Source: Candidatus Nitrosopumilus sediminis
GTDB lineage: Archaea; Thermoproteota; Nitrososphaeria; Nitrososphaerales; Nitrosopumilaceae
Length of the DNA: 64,000 nucleotides
Assembly: GCF_000299395.1 (NCBI RefSeq)
Contig: NC_018656.1
Location: 992,001 to 1,056,000 of the forward strand
Reading direction: 5' to 3'
Positions 31,665-41,088 of the stretch are shown in pieces. Numbering within the stretch: position 1 is the stretch's first letter; each line of letters starts with the position of its first letter. Position numbers and translations under genes: made by a program. The notes below the pieces were generated by a model. That model had not been told where the DNA came from. It did not search any database and saw only the letters and a program-made list of their open reading frames with translations.

Positions 31665-33542
31665 GTGAAACTAATTAGTAAGACATACTTTTTGGTATCG
31701 ATATTAATTTTTGTAGCAGTGTTAAACTTATTCTTATTTTATCAAGATACCAGTAGTGATTCAAATCAGTCAATCTCAATCCTCAAAATAGCAGATGTAA
31801 AGGTAAATTCCGAAGTTATTGCGACATCAGCAATATCAGTAGCTAATGGAAACATGGAAGACAAAGAAATTCTAGAACAAAAAATTCAGAGTGTTGAAAA
31901 CACAATTAAAGCAATCAAGTCTGGAGGAGTAGTTGATGGGCAAACAATAGAAAAAATTCCTTATTCGTTAAATTCGGAATATGAAAAAATTACAATTTCT
32001 TGGAAGAATTTTAAAGATTCAACACGCCAAATTGAAAAAATAACAGTTTTTGATCAAGAAGCATTAAGTGCAATTAATTATATTTTAAGAAAAAACAATG
32101 ACTTGGTTTTAACAGCAAATGAACTCAATAAAGAAATAGAAGGTTTAGACAGGGATTATTCTAGACACAAAGAGATAGTCAAAGATCTACTCGAATGCAG
32201 TAAGATCATAGGACAACAGACATTATTGATTTCAATTGGAGAAGGCACCAATACTCAAGAAGAATTAAAAAATAAGAGGTTACAATTTGATATAGGTCTT
32301 AGAAAGCTATTGCAGATATCCACTTTAGATTTGGATGTTCAAAGTGTAGGAGCAGAACACGAAGAGTTAATTCCATTGCCAAGAGAAAAATCCAATTCAT
32401 TACGAGAACTAGACCCATTGTGGGAATCAATGCAGCCGAAAATCATGATTTTAGAAGAGCGTGTATTACTTTCCCCAGAGTTCAATATAGCTAAGAATGA
32501 AATGATTGAAAACAAAGAAGTGTTTTATTCAGACATTGACAGTGTTCTTCAAAAATGGAGTACGCAAATTGTTGAACATAAATCTGATGATTTGATAGTT
32601 GTTCAAACCATTCTAGCAGTAGACATAGGTATTTTCTTCATAGTTCTATTTATGATCAGAAAATCATTAAATCCATTTGAAGCAATCATTCAAGCCATAT
32701 CAAAGATTAAGGAGGGAATGTATGGAGAAACGATACAATATTCAGGAAAAGACGAAGTAGGGCAATTAGTTGAGAATTTCAACATCATGTCAAAAACAAT
32801 TAAAGAAAAAGAAGAAGAAGCAAAAAAAACAGATATTGCAAAAGATGAATTCTTAGCTATGATTACTCACGAATTAAAAACACCTTTGGTTCCAATTCAG
32901 GGATATTCAGATATTTTACTTAGTGAGCATTTAGGAAAATTGACGTCAAAACAAAAAGAAAGAATACGCATCATCAAATCAAGCTCTGAAACGCTACTCT
33001 CAATGATTTCAGATTTACTGGATGCACAAAAATTAGAATTAGGACAATTGAAAATGACAAAAACAATTAGCGGAATTAGAGATACGGTAGATAAAGCTAT
33101 AAAACCATTCAAAATAGAAGCAGAATCAAAAAACATAAAAATTTTTTCAGAAGGGGAAAATATTCAGATAGTGCACGATTCAGATAGAATCTCTCAAGTG
33201 ATAGCAAATTTGATCAGAAACAGCATCAATGCAATTCAATCAGACAAAGGAGAGATAAAGATCAGCATAGAAGATAATCCAAAAGAAGTAATAGTGCATG
33301 TCAAAGATGATGGAATAGGAATACCACAAGACAAACAAAATGATCTATTTAAAAAATTCTACCAAGTAGATGCCACGCTGACCAGAGAGCGTGGGGGTAG
33401 TGGGTTAGGATTAGCCATTTGTAAAGGAATTATAGATTATCACTCTGGAAAAATATGGGTCAGCAGCACACCCAATCAGGGAGCCACATTTTCATTCTCA
33501 CTCCCAAAAGAAATCCCAGACAAAAACAAAACTCCACTATAA
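31665..33542 (+). CDS. Membrane sensor histidine kinase
   Basis: A 625-residue kinase starting at GTG. A transmembrane helix at about 7-25, a long extracellular helical sensor domain of about 280 residues and a second helix at about 312-330 come first. A HAMP-like linker follows, then HisKA with phosphorylated His402 in MITHELKTP and an HATPase domain with N box NLIRNSINAI and G boxes DDGIGIP and GGSGLGLAI. It is not a hybrid kinase. Divergent to the Hpt and CheY-like genes with 58 bases between; together they could form a His-Asp-His relay. Signal unknown. Confidence 0.92.
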   Translation: MKLISKTYFLVSILIFVAVLNLFLFYQDTSSDSNQSISILKIADVKVNSEVIATSAISVANGNMEDKEILEQKIQSVENTIKAIKSGGVVDGQTIEKIPYSLNSEYEKITISWKNFKDSTRQIEKITVFDQEALSAINYILRKNNDLVLTANELNKEIEGLDRDYSRHKEIVKDLLECSKIIGQQTLLISIGEGTNTQEELKNKRLQFDIGLRKLLQISTLDLDVQSVGAEHEELIPLPREKSNSLRELDPLWESMQPKIMILEERVLLSPEFNIAKNEMIENKEVFYSDIDSVLQKWSTQIVEHKSDDLIVVQTILAVDIGIFFIVLFMIRKSLNPFEAIIQAISKIKEGMYGETIQYSGKDEVGQLVENFNIMSKTIKEKEEEAKKTDIAKDEFLAMITHELKTPLVPIQGYSDILLSEHLGKLTSKQKERIRIIKSSSETLLSMISDLLDAQKLELGQLKMTKTISGIRDTVDKAIKPFKIEAESKNIKIFSEGENIQIVHDSDRISQVIANLIRNSINAIQSDKGEIKISIEDNPKEVIVHVKDDGIGIPQDKQNDLFKKFYQVDATLTRERGGSGLGLAICKGIIDYHSGKIWVSSTPNQGATFSFSLPKEIPDKNKTPL

Positions 33543-33619
33543 TCTACTTAAAGAAAACATACTTTCAGAACTAAAATCTCTCACACTCTTGACAAAATGG
33601 ATATTTTGATAATCAAAGC

Positions 33620-33760
33620 ATGAGTGAAATTAAGAGTAAAAATACAGAGTTTTACAATAATTGCACTCAATATTTTGAATTTTTACGTAAAAAAGGTACT
33701 ACAGATTATGATTTTGAGGATGAATACTATTTCACCATGCCTGCAATTTCAAATCATTAG
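33620..33760 (+). CDS. 46-residue hypothetical protein
   Basis: A 46-residue frame with an ATG start and protein-like composition (FYNNCTQYFEFLRKKGTTDY followed by acidic and aromatic residues). Not recognised. It fills much of the gap between the kinase and tldD, 40 bases before the latter. Weak evidence. Confidence 0.35.
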   Translation: MSEIKSKNTEFYNNCTQYFEFLRKKGTTDYDFEDEYYFTMPAISNH

Positions 33761-33800
33761 ATAGCAGAAGACTTACGAGTCACTCAGAATTGTAGATAAT

Positions 33801-35222
33801 GTGGATTCAAGATTACTAAATTTAGCAGATAAGGCAATCAAATATTCAGAAAAGTTAGGACTCCAGTACTGTGATGCCAGGGCAGAACAGCAAAAACGAA
33901 AGTCGGCATTAATAGAAAATAATGAGACAGAGCACGTCAGAATAAACGACGATGTTGGAATAGGCATAAGAATAATCAAAGACGGAATGTGGGGATTTTT
34001 TTCAATTACAAATCCAAAATCATTTGAACAAATCAAAGAAAGCATGGATTATTCAATTAAAAATATCAGCAACAGATCAAAAAGTCAAAAAAATAAAGTT
34101 GATCTTTATCCAAACATTCCAAAAAAAGTAAAAATAGATTTTCCAGTTTTAAAAAAACCATCATTAGATAAAATAATTAGTTTAGGAATTGAATGTAATA
34201 AAATCATTTTAGAAACACCCAAAATCATAAAGTCAGTTATCAATCCATGGTATACAGTTAATTCAAAATATTTTGTAAATACAGAAGGTTCTGAAATTCA
34301 ACAAAATTTTACTGATGTGGTAATAGAAATGACAGCAACAGCTCATGAACAGGGAATTACACAATCAATAAACATTACTGAAGGGGGAAGAGGAGGATTA
34401 GAACAAATAACTAATAAAAATAAAGTTCAACACAGTGCAAAAGAGATTGGTGTTAAAGCAGCGCAATTAACAAGTGCAAAGCCAATCAAAGAAGAAAAAA
34501 CAACCGTTATCATGAATCCAGATTTTGTGTCATTGCTCACACATGAAATACTAGGACATCCATCAGAAGCAGACAGAGTGTTAGGAAAAGAGATGGCATG
34601 GGCAGGAGGAGCATGGTGGAAAAACAAACTTGGAACCAAAATAGCTTCAGAGAATCTAAATGTCTTTGATGATCCCACAATAAAAGAAAGTTTAGGATGG
34701 TATTACTTTGATGATGAAGGAGTAGAGACTAAAAAAACTACCCTAGTCGAGAAAGGAATTTTAAAAAACCACATGCAAAATAGAGAGACATCAAAAATAT
34801 TCAATTCTATACCTACTGGCAACATGAGAGCAACAAATTATCGATTTATGCCTCTAATTCGCATGGCATGTACATGCATAGGTAATGGAGATTGGGAAGT
34901 AAATGAAATGATCAAAGGAGTCAAGCATGGATATTTGATTTCGAATATGAAAATTCCTTCAATAGATATGAAACGATACAATTGGAGCATATCTTGCCAA
35001 TATGCACAAAAAATCGAAAATGGAGAAATCACAGACATGTTAAAAGATGTCATAGTCATGGGTACAGCCCCTGAATTTTTTGAATCAATTGATGCATGCG
35101 GTAATGATTTTACTATAAGACCAATAACTAATTGTGGAAAAGGAGATCCAATGCAATCAATGATAATGGGTAATGGAGGTCCAACAATAAGAGGAACTGC
35201 AACAGTGAAAAGTGTGAATTAG
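33801..35222 (+). CDS. tldD: TldD-type metalloprotease
   Basis: A 473-residue TldD/PmbA-family protease with the zinc motif HEILGH at 248-253 and the following EADRVLG. The C-terminal region carries the family's TGNMRATNYRF. TldD normally works with the inactive partner PmbA/TldE on unfolded peptides. No partner is next to it, so it may pair with a distant gene or act alone. Start is GTG or a nearby codon. The UDG gene follows after three bases. Confidence 0.9.
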   Translation: MDSRLLNLADKAIKYSEKLGLQYCDARAEQQKRKSALIENNETEHVRINDDVGIGIRIIKDGMWGFFSITNPKSFEQIKESMDYSIKNISNRSKSQKNKVDLYPNIPKKVKIDFPVLKKPSLDKIISLGIECNKIILETPKIIKSVINPWYTVNSKYFVNTEGSEIQQNFTDVVIEMTATAHEQGITQSINITEGGRGGLEQITNKNKVQHSAKEIGVKAAQLTSAKPIKEEKTTVIMNPDFVSLLTHEILGHPSEADRVLGKEMAWAGGAWWKNKLGTKIASENLNVFDDPTIKESLGWYYFDDEGVETKKTTLVEKGILKNHMQNRETSKIFNSIPTGNMRATNYRFMPLIRMACTCIGNGDWEVNEMIKGVKHGYLISNMKIPSIDMKRYNWSISCQYAQKIENGEITDMLKDVIVMGTAPEFFESIDACGNDFTIRPITNCGKGDPMQSMIMGNGGPTIRGTATVKSVN

Positions 35223-35225
35223 AAA

Positions 35226-35819
35226 ATGAGTCAAAAATTACAAGTTATCAAACAAGAGGTCATAGGATGTGAAAAATGTGATCTATGTAAAACTAGAACA
35301 AATTCAGTTCCAGGCAAAGGGAATTTTAAATCAAATGTAATTTTTGTGGGAGAGGCACCAGGGAGGAATGAGGATAAAAATGGAGAGCCATTTGTAGGAG
35401 TTGCTGGAAAAAAACTCTCAGCGGCATTAGATGAGGCAGGGGTTTCAAGAGAAGACGTATACATTACAAACATTGTAAAATGCAGGCCTCCAAATAACAG
35501 AGTTCCAACCTCAACTGAAAGAGAAACATGCCAAGAATATTTGAAACAGGAAATAGCAATCATCAAACCCAAAATAATTTGTGTTTTGGGAAACACAGCA
35601 TTTAATTCACTTTTAGGAGGATCAGAGATTACTAAATTTAGAGGAAAACTCGTTTTAAAAGAAAATCAATTGTATTTTTTAACGGTTCATCCAGCAGCTA
35701 CGATTTACAATCAAGAACTAATCAAAGTGTTAAACAAAGATATTTTAAAATTATTTCATTTAATAACAGAGTTAAAAAATAACAAAAAAGTTAAGATAGA
35801 TATTGACTATACTTCCTAG
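35226..35819 (+). CDS. udg: Family 4 uracil-DNA glycosylase
   Basis: A 197-residue [4Fe-4S] uracil-DNA glycosylase. Iron-sulfur cysteines are C15, C18, C86 and C102. The active-site loop GEAPGRNEDKNGEPFVGVAG (43-62) and the late HPAA (near 154) are typical. It removes uracil from DNA in base-excision repair. It is preceded by tldD and overlaps the next glycosylase by 17 bases, making a small repair operon. Confidence 0.93.
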   Translation: MSQKLQVIKQEVIGCEKCDLCKTRTNSVPGKGNFKSNVIFVGEAPGRNEDKNGEPFVGVAGKKLSAALDEAGVSREDVYITNIVKCRPPNNRVPTSTERETCQEYLKQEIAIIKPKIICVLGNTAFNSLLGGSEITKFRGKLVLKENQLYFLTVHPAATIYNQELIKVLNKDILKLFHLITELKNNKKVKIDIDYTS

Positions 35820-36360
35820 AGAATTTTATTCAAAAGATACAGTTACTGTAGCAAAGAATCTTTTAGGGAAAAAAATTGTCAGAAAAATTGGCAAGGATAA
35901 AATTTCGGGAATAATTACAGAGACAGAAGCATATAGACACAGAGATGACCCTGCAAGTCATGCATTTACAAAAATTACAGAAAGAAACAAGGTAATGTTC
36001 GAAGAGGTAGGAACAGCGTACGTATATTTTACATATGGAATGTATTTTTGCTTTAATGTTGTAGCCCGAGCACCAAAAACAGAGGCAGGTGCAGTACTTA
36101 TTCGGGCAATTGAGCCCGAAAAGGGAGTAGACATTATGCAAAAAAATAGAAGCAGGGCAGATTTGAAAAATCTTACCAATGGTCCAGGAAAACTAGCACA
36201 AGCACTTAGGATTACAAAAGAAGATTATGGGGTAGATTTAACAAAAAGATCAAAATTATACATTACAGAGGGTGTAAAGCCAAATAAAATAATTGCATCA
36301 CCAAGAATCGGAATCACTAAGGCAGTAGAAAAGTTATGGAATTTTAAAATAGAAATTTAA
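35803..36360 (+). CDS. 3-methyladenine DNA glycosylase (AAG/MPG type)
   Basis: A 185-residue alkyladenine glycosylase. The core reads LPREFYSKDTVTVAKNLLGK, then ITETEAYRHRDDPASHAF, GTAYVYFTYGMYFCFNVV and NGPGKLAQAL, all typical of the family. It flips out and removes alkylated or deaminated purines. The start is TTG inside the upstream udg gene, so translation is coupled. It converges with the VTT-family gene. Confidence 0.92.
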   Translation: MTILPREFYSKDTVTVAKNLLGKKIVRKIGKDKISGIITETEAYRHRDDPASHAFTKITERNKVMFEEVGTAYVYFTYGMYFCFNVVARAPKTEAGAVLIRAIEPEKGVDIMQKNRSRADLKNLTNGPGKLAQALRITKEDYGVDLTKRSKLYITEGVKPNKIIASPRIGITKAVEKLWNFKIEI

Positions 36361-36989
36361 TCTTTGTTGTTTTCATCTAATGTCCAAGGGGCAAACTTTC
36401 CAAGAATCTTTGCCCAATCTAGTCTCAATAGTAATATAATCACACTAGTCATCATGACGCCAAAAATAATTATACCAATGTAAACAGGAGTTGCATCATC
36501 AACATTTTCAAGGAATGGTTCTACCAAAGACAACCCCAAATGATGAGAGATAAATACAATTGAATAACTTAGAACAATTTTACCAGTCAGTGTCGCAACA
36601 AAGAATCTTTTAGGATTGTATTTGGCTAATCCAAGAGGAACATAAACTAAATCGTCAGGAATAGGAGTTGCAGCAGCAAAAAATGCAGCTCCTGCACCAT
36701 ATCTTTTGATCAATCTTTCAAATGGACGCATTCTTTTTCGAGTTTTTTCATTAATTATTTTTCGTCCTCCATAGCTAACATAGAAAATGATTTGTTTGGC
36801 AACAGTTGCAGTAATTGCAGATACCAGTGCCAAAATATGTAGATCATATTGATCCCCTACAGACATAGTTGCCAGAAGTAAAAATCCAGGTAATGGTACA
36901 AAAGGTATCAAAGAACCAAAGAAATTCACAAGAGCTAAAAGAGAATAACCTACATCAGGTGCAAAAGGAAATAAATCAACAAAATCCAC
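36357..36989 (-). CDS. DedA/VTT-family membrane protein
   Basis: A 210-residue protein with four to five membrane segments and the VTT-domain features: re-entrant hydrophobic loops around FGSLIPFVPLPGFLLLA, and the AAFFAAATPIPDDLVYVPLG stretch that is the second conserved loop. DedA relatives flip lipids such as polyprenyl phosphates. Overlaps the preceding gene's end by four bases. Confidence 0.85.
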   Translation of the reverse strand: MDFVDLFPFAPDVGYSLLALVNFFGSLIPFVPLPGFLLLATMSVGDQYDLHILALVSAITATVAKQIIFYVSYGGRKIINEKTRKRMRPFERLIKRYGAGAAFFAAATPIPDDLVYVPLGLAKYNPKRFFVATLTGKIVLSYSIVFISHHLGLSLVEPFLENVDDATPVYIGIIIFGVMMTSVIILLLRLDWAKILGKFAPWTLDENNKD

Positions 36990-37079
36990 AAATCAGACTA
37001 TTTTCGGGCGTTATTTAATTAAATCTGGAATCAATCACTTACCATTCATTAAAATATCATCTTTTTAGAACACTATCAA

Positions 37080-37454
37080 ATGTCAAAAAAAGATTTTGAG
37101 AAAATTTGTGATACCATAGCAGGAATTAGCCCATTCATTAGATTTGTAGGCGTAATTGGAGAGAGTGGAAATTTGCTGGCCTATAAAAGAAGACCAGACT
37201 TGCTTCCGCTTTTAAATGAAAAAGATACCCAGTATCAATTCTCACATATTGCAATAAAGACAGATTTGGAAGGATTCTTTGATAAGAATTTGGGAGAAAT
37301 TGAATTTGTTTGGGAAGAGAGAAAAAAGGTTCAAACTATTTCGTTTGCAATCAAAAAGAATAGAGTGTGGATTTCAATTGATAAAAAAGTCATCAGATCG
37401 GAAATGCTAAGAATTATCGATTCATGCTTGCCAATTGTAAAAAAATTCTCATAA
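37080..37454 (+). CDS. Uncharacterised DUF6659-like protein
   Basis: A 124-residue cytosolic protein of alternating helix and strand: FIRFVGVIGESGNLLAYKRR, then HIAIKTDLEGFFD, EIEFVWEERKKVQTISFAIK and a helical end. It resembles a family common in Thaumarchaeota (DUF6659), possibly a roadblock/profilin-like sensory fold. Function unknown. A tiny zinc-binding frame follows immediately. Confidence 0.6.
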   Translation: MSKKDFEKICDTIAGISPFIRFVGVIGESGNLLAYKRRPDLLPLLNEKDTQYQFSHIAIKTDLEGFFDKNLGEIEFVWEERKKVQTISFAIKKNRVWISIDKKVIRSEMLRIIDSCLPIVKKFS

Positions 37455-37458
37455 TACA

Positions 37459-37554
37459 TTGAAGTGTCCTTATTGCGAAATTGATTTGGATTCATTAAGC
37501 ATGACAGACGGGTTAAAGCACATACTTGAACATAAAAAGAAAATACAAAATTAA
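37459..37554 (+). CDS. 31-residue zinc-finger-like micro-protein
   Basis: A 31-residue frame, TTG start, reading MKCPYCEIDLDSLSMTDGLK then HILEHKKK. The CxxC and HxxxH spacing fits one C2H2 finger. It begins four bases after the preceding stop. Short, but the motif makes coding plausible. Confidence 0.5.
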   Translation: MKCPYCEIDLDSLSMTDGLKHILEHKKKIQN

Positions 37555-37582
37555 CTTATTTGAGTAATTTTTAATTAAAAAT

Positions 37583-37870
37583 ATGGAAGAATCAGATGAG
37601 ATTCAAAAATTAATTGACGAGATAAGTTTTAGAAAATCAAATTCCAAAAATTATGAAAAAATGAAAGCGATAGAAATCAGTAAAGAGTTAAGGGACATTA
37701 TGAAATTTGAGCAAGAATCAAACAAAAAAATCGAAGAGTTTGGAAAAACTCATGAAAATCAAGAACTGGTAGAATATGCAAAAATAATTTCTAGAAATAC
37801 AACAGCAAGAGAAATTGCAGAATTACAGGAAACATATTTGAAAAAAATTGATGAAGAATTTTTAAAATGA
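37583..37870 (+). CDS. Helical hypothetical protein
   Basis: A 95-residue charged, fully helical protein, likely a coiled coil (EIQKLIDEISFRK to ETYLKKIDEEF). No conserved motif, cysteine or membrane segment. It converges with the ABC ATPase gene one base away. Confidence 0.5.
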   Translation: MEESDEIQKLIDEISFRKSNSKNYEKMKAIEISKELRDIMKFEQESNKKIEEFGKTHENQELVEYAKIISRNTTAREIAELQETYLKKIDEEFLK

Positions 37871-37871
37871 A

Positions 37872-38810
37872 TTATTTTTCATCTTCATATAACCAGCATC
37901 GGACATAACCAGTTTCAGTTTTAAATTTGGGTGGGAGTTCTTTACATTTTTCAACAGATAACGGACATCTTTCAAGGAATCTACATTGTGTAGGAGAATC
38001 AAGTAAGCTGGGAGGGATTCCTTTGATGTATTTTGGAGTATTGCCATTTAATGTTGGGATAGACTCCAAAAGTCCTTGCGTGTAAGGGTGTTTTGGATTT
38101 TTGTAAATTTCCTCCGAAGAGCCAAATTCTACCATTTGTCCACCATACATAATACCAATTTTGTCGGCAATTTCAGATAAAACTGCCAAATCATGCGTAA
38201 TTAACATAAATGACATGCCATCTTTTTTCAGGGATTTTAGTAAATTGATAATCTGAGCTTGGATTAAGACATCTAATGCAGTAGTAGGTTCATCTGCAAT
38301 TACAAATTTTGGTTTTAGCAGTAAGGCCATAGCAATGATTACTCTTTGTTTCATCCCACCACTTAGTTCATGAGGATATTTTTTTAAGACATTTTCATCA
38401 AGGGAGACTGAATTCATTGCGTCTGAAATAATTTTTTTTGAATCGCCTTCATATCCATATTGTTTGAGAATCTCTAAAAATTGTTCACTTATTGTAAATA
38501 CAGGATCCAAAGAATTCATCGCACCCTGAAATACCATAGAGATTTTTTTCCATCTGAATGAATCATCAAAGTCGGACTCACTCATATCCAATATAGAATG
38601 ACCATCAAAGATGATCTTTCCTTGTGTAATTCCACCCGAAAGCATTCGAATTAAGGACAAGCCCAAAGTACTTTTTCCACATGCACTTTCACCAGCAATG
38701 CCAATTGATTCACCGCGATTTAATTCGAAATCGACATCATCTACGGCATAAACTGGTCCTTTTGATGAGGAATATGTGGATGATAATCCATCAACTTTTA
38801 GAAGTGCCAT
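37872..38810 (-). CDS. Oligopeptide/dipeptide ABC transporter ATP-binding protein (OppD/DppD type)
   Basis: A 312-residue ATPase with Walker A GESACGKS at 40-47, Q-loop VFQGAMNSLDP, signature LSGGMKQR, Walker B VIADEPTTALD and the late ITHDLAVLSEIAD. The C-terminal CRFLERCPLSVEKCKELPP is the extension seen in oligopeptide transporters, where it may bind a metal or an iron-sulfur centre. No permease or solute-binding gene is near, so partners must be encoded outside the immediate neighbourhood. Substrate undetermined. Confidence 0.9.
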   Translation of the reverse strand: MALLKVDGLSSTYSSSKGPVYAVDDVDFELNRGESIGIAGESACGKSTLGLSLIRMLSGGITQGKIIFDGHSILDMSESDFDDSFRWKKISMVFQGAMNSLDPVFTISEQFLEILKQYGYEGDSKKIISDAMNSVSLDENVLKKYPHELSGGMKQRVIIAMALLLKPKFVIADEPTTALDVLIQAQIINLLKSLKKDGMSFMLITHDLAVLSEIADKIGIMYGGQMVEFGSSEEIYKNPKHPYTQGLLESIPTLNGNTPKYIKGIPPSLLDSPTQCRFLERCPLSVEKCKELPPKFKTETGYVRCWLYEDEK

Positions 38811-38874
38811 AATAATCTCAGAACCGAACTATGATTTTTGTTTTGCACTAAGGGATATAAACAACATTATCAGA

Positions 38875-39405
38875 ATGAAAAAGTCGATTCAAATGAAATT
38901 ACCAATTTGTGGCTTTGATGCAAAAAATGCAATTCTTTGCCCTCAGTGTGAAAGCAAGGTAGAATCAGGAAAATTGACAAAAGCAGATGTAGATGCATCA
39001 ATGAATCTTGCAAATATTGCAAAGTCAAACAAAGAAATTGAAAATTTTACACTATATTCATGCAAAGAATTTGATGGGAATTTTGTATTATCATTGGCAA
39101 AAAATGACATAATGATAATCAGACAAAGCCGTACACTATATCGAACCCTACAGGAGCGTTTTAATGGAAAAATTTGGCTTGTGGAGGCAGATGAGACAGA
39201 TAAGCGATTTATCGAAGATTTGTTCTTTCCAACTAAAATTTTATCAATAAATGCGGTTTGGGCGCCAGGAGGGATTCAAAAAACCAAGGCAGTAGTTTCA
39301 GGCAAATGGACTCCAAAATTTCCAATAGATACAGAAAAAGTGGTTCAGATAGTCAAGAATGCCCGAAACCTTGACATTGAGATAGAATTTGAGGATAAAA
39401 GATAG
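38875..39405 (+). CDS. Zinc-ribbon protein upstream of aspS, possibly RNA-binding
   Basis: A protein of about 176 residues from ATG 38875; the frame is open to 38776, but that would cross the divergent ABC gene. The N-terminus has CGFDAKNAILCPQCESKVES, a zinc-ribbon-like cluster. A helical hairpin follows, then a C-terminal region with LFFPTKILSINAVWAPGG reminiscent of archaeal NusA/KH-type RNA-binding proteins. It lies two bases before aspS, and linked genes of this kind are often translation-related. Exact function unknown. Confidence 0.6.
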   Translation: MKKSIQMKLPICGFDAKNAILCPQCESKVESGKLTKADVDASMNLANIAKSNKEIENFTLYSCKEFDGNFVLSLAKNDIMIIRQSRTLYRTLQERFNGKIWLVEADETDKRFIEDLFFPTKILSINAVWAPGGIQKTKAVVSGKWTPKFPIDTEKVVQIVKNARNLDIEIEFEDKR

Positions 39406-39407
39406 AC

Positions 39408-40694
39408 ATGGTTTTTGTAAAAACCCACGACATTTCGGAATTAAATGAGGAATTGATTGGAAAGCAAGTTGTGTTAGGGGGATGGATTGAAGATTTAAGA
39501 AAATTAGGAAAAATGTCATTTATCACATTGCGTGATGTTTCAGGTATTTCACAAGTAATTGTCAAAGGGGAATTAAATGACAATCTTGGAGAGATTAATC
39601 GCCAGAGTGTTGTAAGTATTAGAGGGATTGTACAAGAGACTAAAGCTAGAGATTTTGCATTTGAGGTAAAAGCAGAAGAAATTGAAGTGTTGGGAAAAGC
39701 AATTCATCCATTACCAGTAGATCCAATAGGAAGGGTGGAAAGCAACATCGATACAAGATTAAATCATCGTGCATTAGATATGAGAAATCAAAAAACGGCA
39801 TCAATTTTCAAATTACGCCATCATGTTTTGCAATCACTTAGAAAAACTTTGGCCGAAAAAAAATTCATAGAAATTACTACACCAAAAATAATTGGTAGTG
39901 CCAGTGAAGGCGGTGCAGATTTATTTTCATTAGATTACTTTGGAAAGACAGCATATCTTGCTCAGAGTCCACAATTATACAAAGAACAGATGACAATTGG
40001 ATTAGAAAGAGTATTTGAGATTTCAAATTTTTATAGAGCAGAAAATTCCCACACGGGAAGACACTTGACAGAATTTACCAGTATCGATATCGAAGCTGCA
40101 TTTATGGACTATGAGGACGTCATGAATGTTTTAGAATCACTTGTACTTGCAGTATACAAAGATGTTTCAGAAAAATGTAAAAAAGAACAAGAGACAATTG
40201 AACATACAATAGAAGTTCCATCTTCACCATTTGAGAGAATAACATACACTCAATGTATAGAAGAACTGAAAAAAGAAGGTGAAAAAGTGGAATTTGGAGA
40301 CGACTTGCTGGATTCTCATCTTAGAATTATAGGCAAAAACCATCCAGGATTTTACTTTTTAACAGACTGGCCAATGAAACTAAAACCGTTTTACATCAGA
40401 GAGAAAGATGAAGATGCAACACTTTCACGTTCATTTGATTTGCAATATGGATTTTTAGAATTATCATCAGGAGGAACAAGACTTCATAATCCCGAGATGT
40501 TAAAAGATAGATTGAAAGAGCAAGGATTAGATCCAACACAATTTGCAGATCATCTTAAAACATTTGACTGGGGAATGCCACCACATTCAGGATGGGGAAT
40601 GGGCTTGGACAGATTGATGACCACACTTATCGGAATTGATAATGTTCGTGAAGTTGTATTATACCCAAGAGATCCGGATAGATTAAGCCCATAG
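39408..40694 (+). CDS. aspS: Aspartyl-tRNA synthetase (archaeal, probably non-discriminating)
   Basis: A 428-residue class IIb synthetase. The N-terminal OB-fold anticodon domain has VVLGGWIEDLRKLGKMSFI, motif 2 is FYRAENSHTGRHLTEFTSID, and motif 3 is GWGMGLDRLMTTLIGIDNVR. The short archaeal form without the bacterial insertion is evident. It charges tRNA-Asp, and many archaeal members also mischarge tRNA-Asn for amidation. It follows the zinc-ribbon gene, probably one transcript. Confidence 0.95.
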   Translation: MVFVKTHDISELNEELIGKQVVLGGWIEDLRKLGKMSFITLRDVSGISQVIVKGELNDNLGEINRQSVVSIRGIVQETKARDFAFEVKAEEIEVLGKAIHPLPVDPIGRVESNIDTRLNHRALDMRNQKTASIFKLRHHVLQSLRKTLAEKKFIEITTPKIIGSASEGGADLFSLDYFGKTAYLAQSPQLYKEQMTIGLERVFEISNFYRAENSHTGRHLTEFTSIDIEAAFMDYEDVMNVLESLVLAVYKDVSEKCKKEQETIEHTIEVPSSPFERITYTQCIEELKKEGEKVEFGDDLLDSHLRIIGKNHPGFYFLTDWPMKLKPFYIREKDEDATLSRSFDLQYGFLELSSGGTRLHNPEMLKDRLKEQGLDPTQFADHLKTFDWGMPPHSGWGMGLDRLMTTLIGIDNVREVVLYPRDPDRLSP

Positions 40695-40746
40695 ACATCC
40701 AAAGATCATACAACTAAAGTTATCATTGCTGCAATAATTAATGATG

Positions 40747-40902
40747 TCAGTACATGGTTTTCATTCTTTTTCTTTTTCTAGAATCTTTTTCATGATTTGA
40801 CGACTCTAATGCATAGTTGTAGTCAGGATACAAGTTCTCAAATCTTGCTTCAACAGAATCTTCATGATCTTCTGAATCATTGGTCGAATTATTATTTGAC
40901 AT
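40747..40902 (-). CDS. 51-residue charged micro-protein
   Basis: A 51-residue frame: acidic N-terminus (NDSEDHEDSVEARFENLYPD) and basic end (DSRKRKRMKTMY). The change in charge and the ATG start suggest a real small gene, but no family is recognised. The rest of the 550-base gap between aspS and 41244 holds only one more weak frame. Confidence 0.4.
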   Translation of the reverse strand: MSNNNSTNDSEDHEDSVEARFENLYPDYNYALESSNHEKDSRKRKRMKTMY

Positions 40903-41001
40903 AGGGATTACTTCACTTGGTTTTGGGCTTTATCGAGTTGGGATTGTTTGTAATGTAGTGAAACAAACACAACTTGTCTGTGCTACACTGGCATTTCATA
41001 T

Positions 41002-41088
41002 TTAATCCTCAAAATCATAATGATACTCCGAATCAACATCATCGTTGAAACCGTCATAATCATCCTGATCTTTTTGATTGTAACTCAA
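41002..41088 (-). CDS. Possible 28-residue acidic peptide
   Basis: A short frame from TTG (41088), extremely acidic (QKDQDDYDGFNDDVDSEYHY then DFED). It may be a peptide or the tail of a lost gene. Evidence is composition only. Confidence 0.2.
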   Translation of the reverse strand: MSYNQKDQDDYDGFNDDVDSEYHYDFED

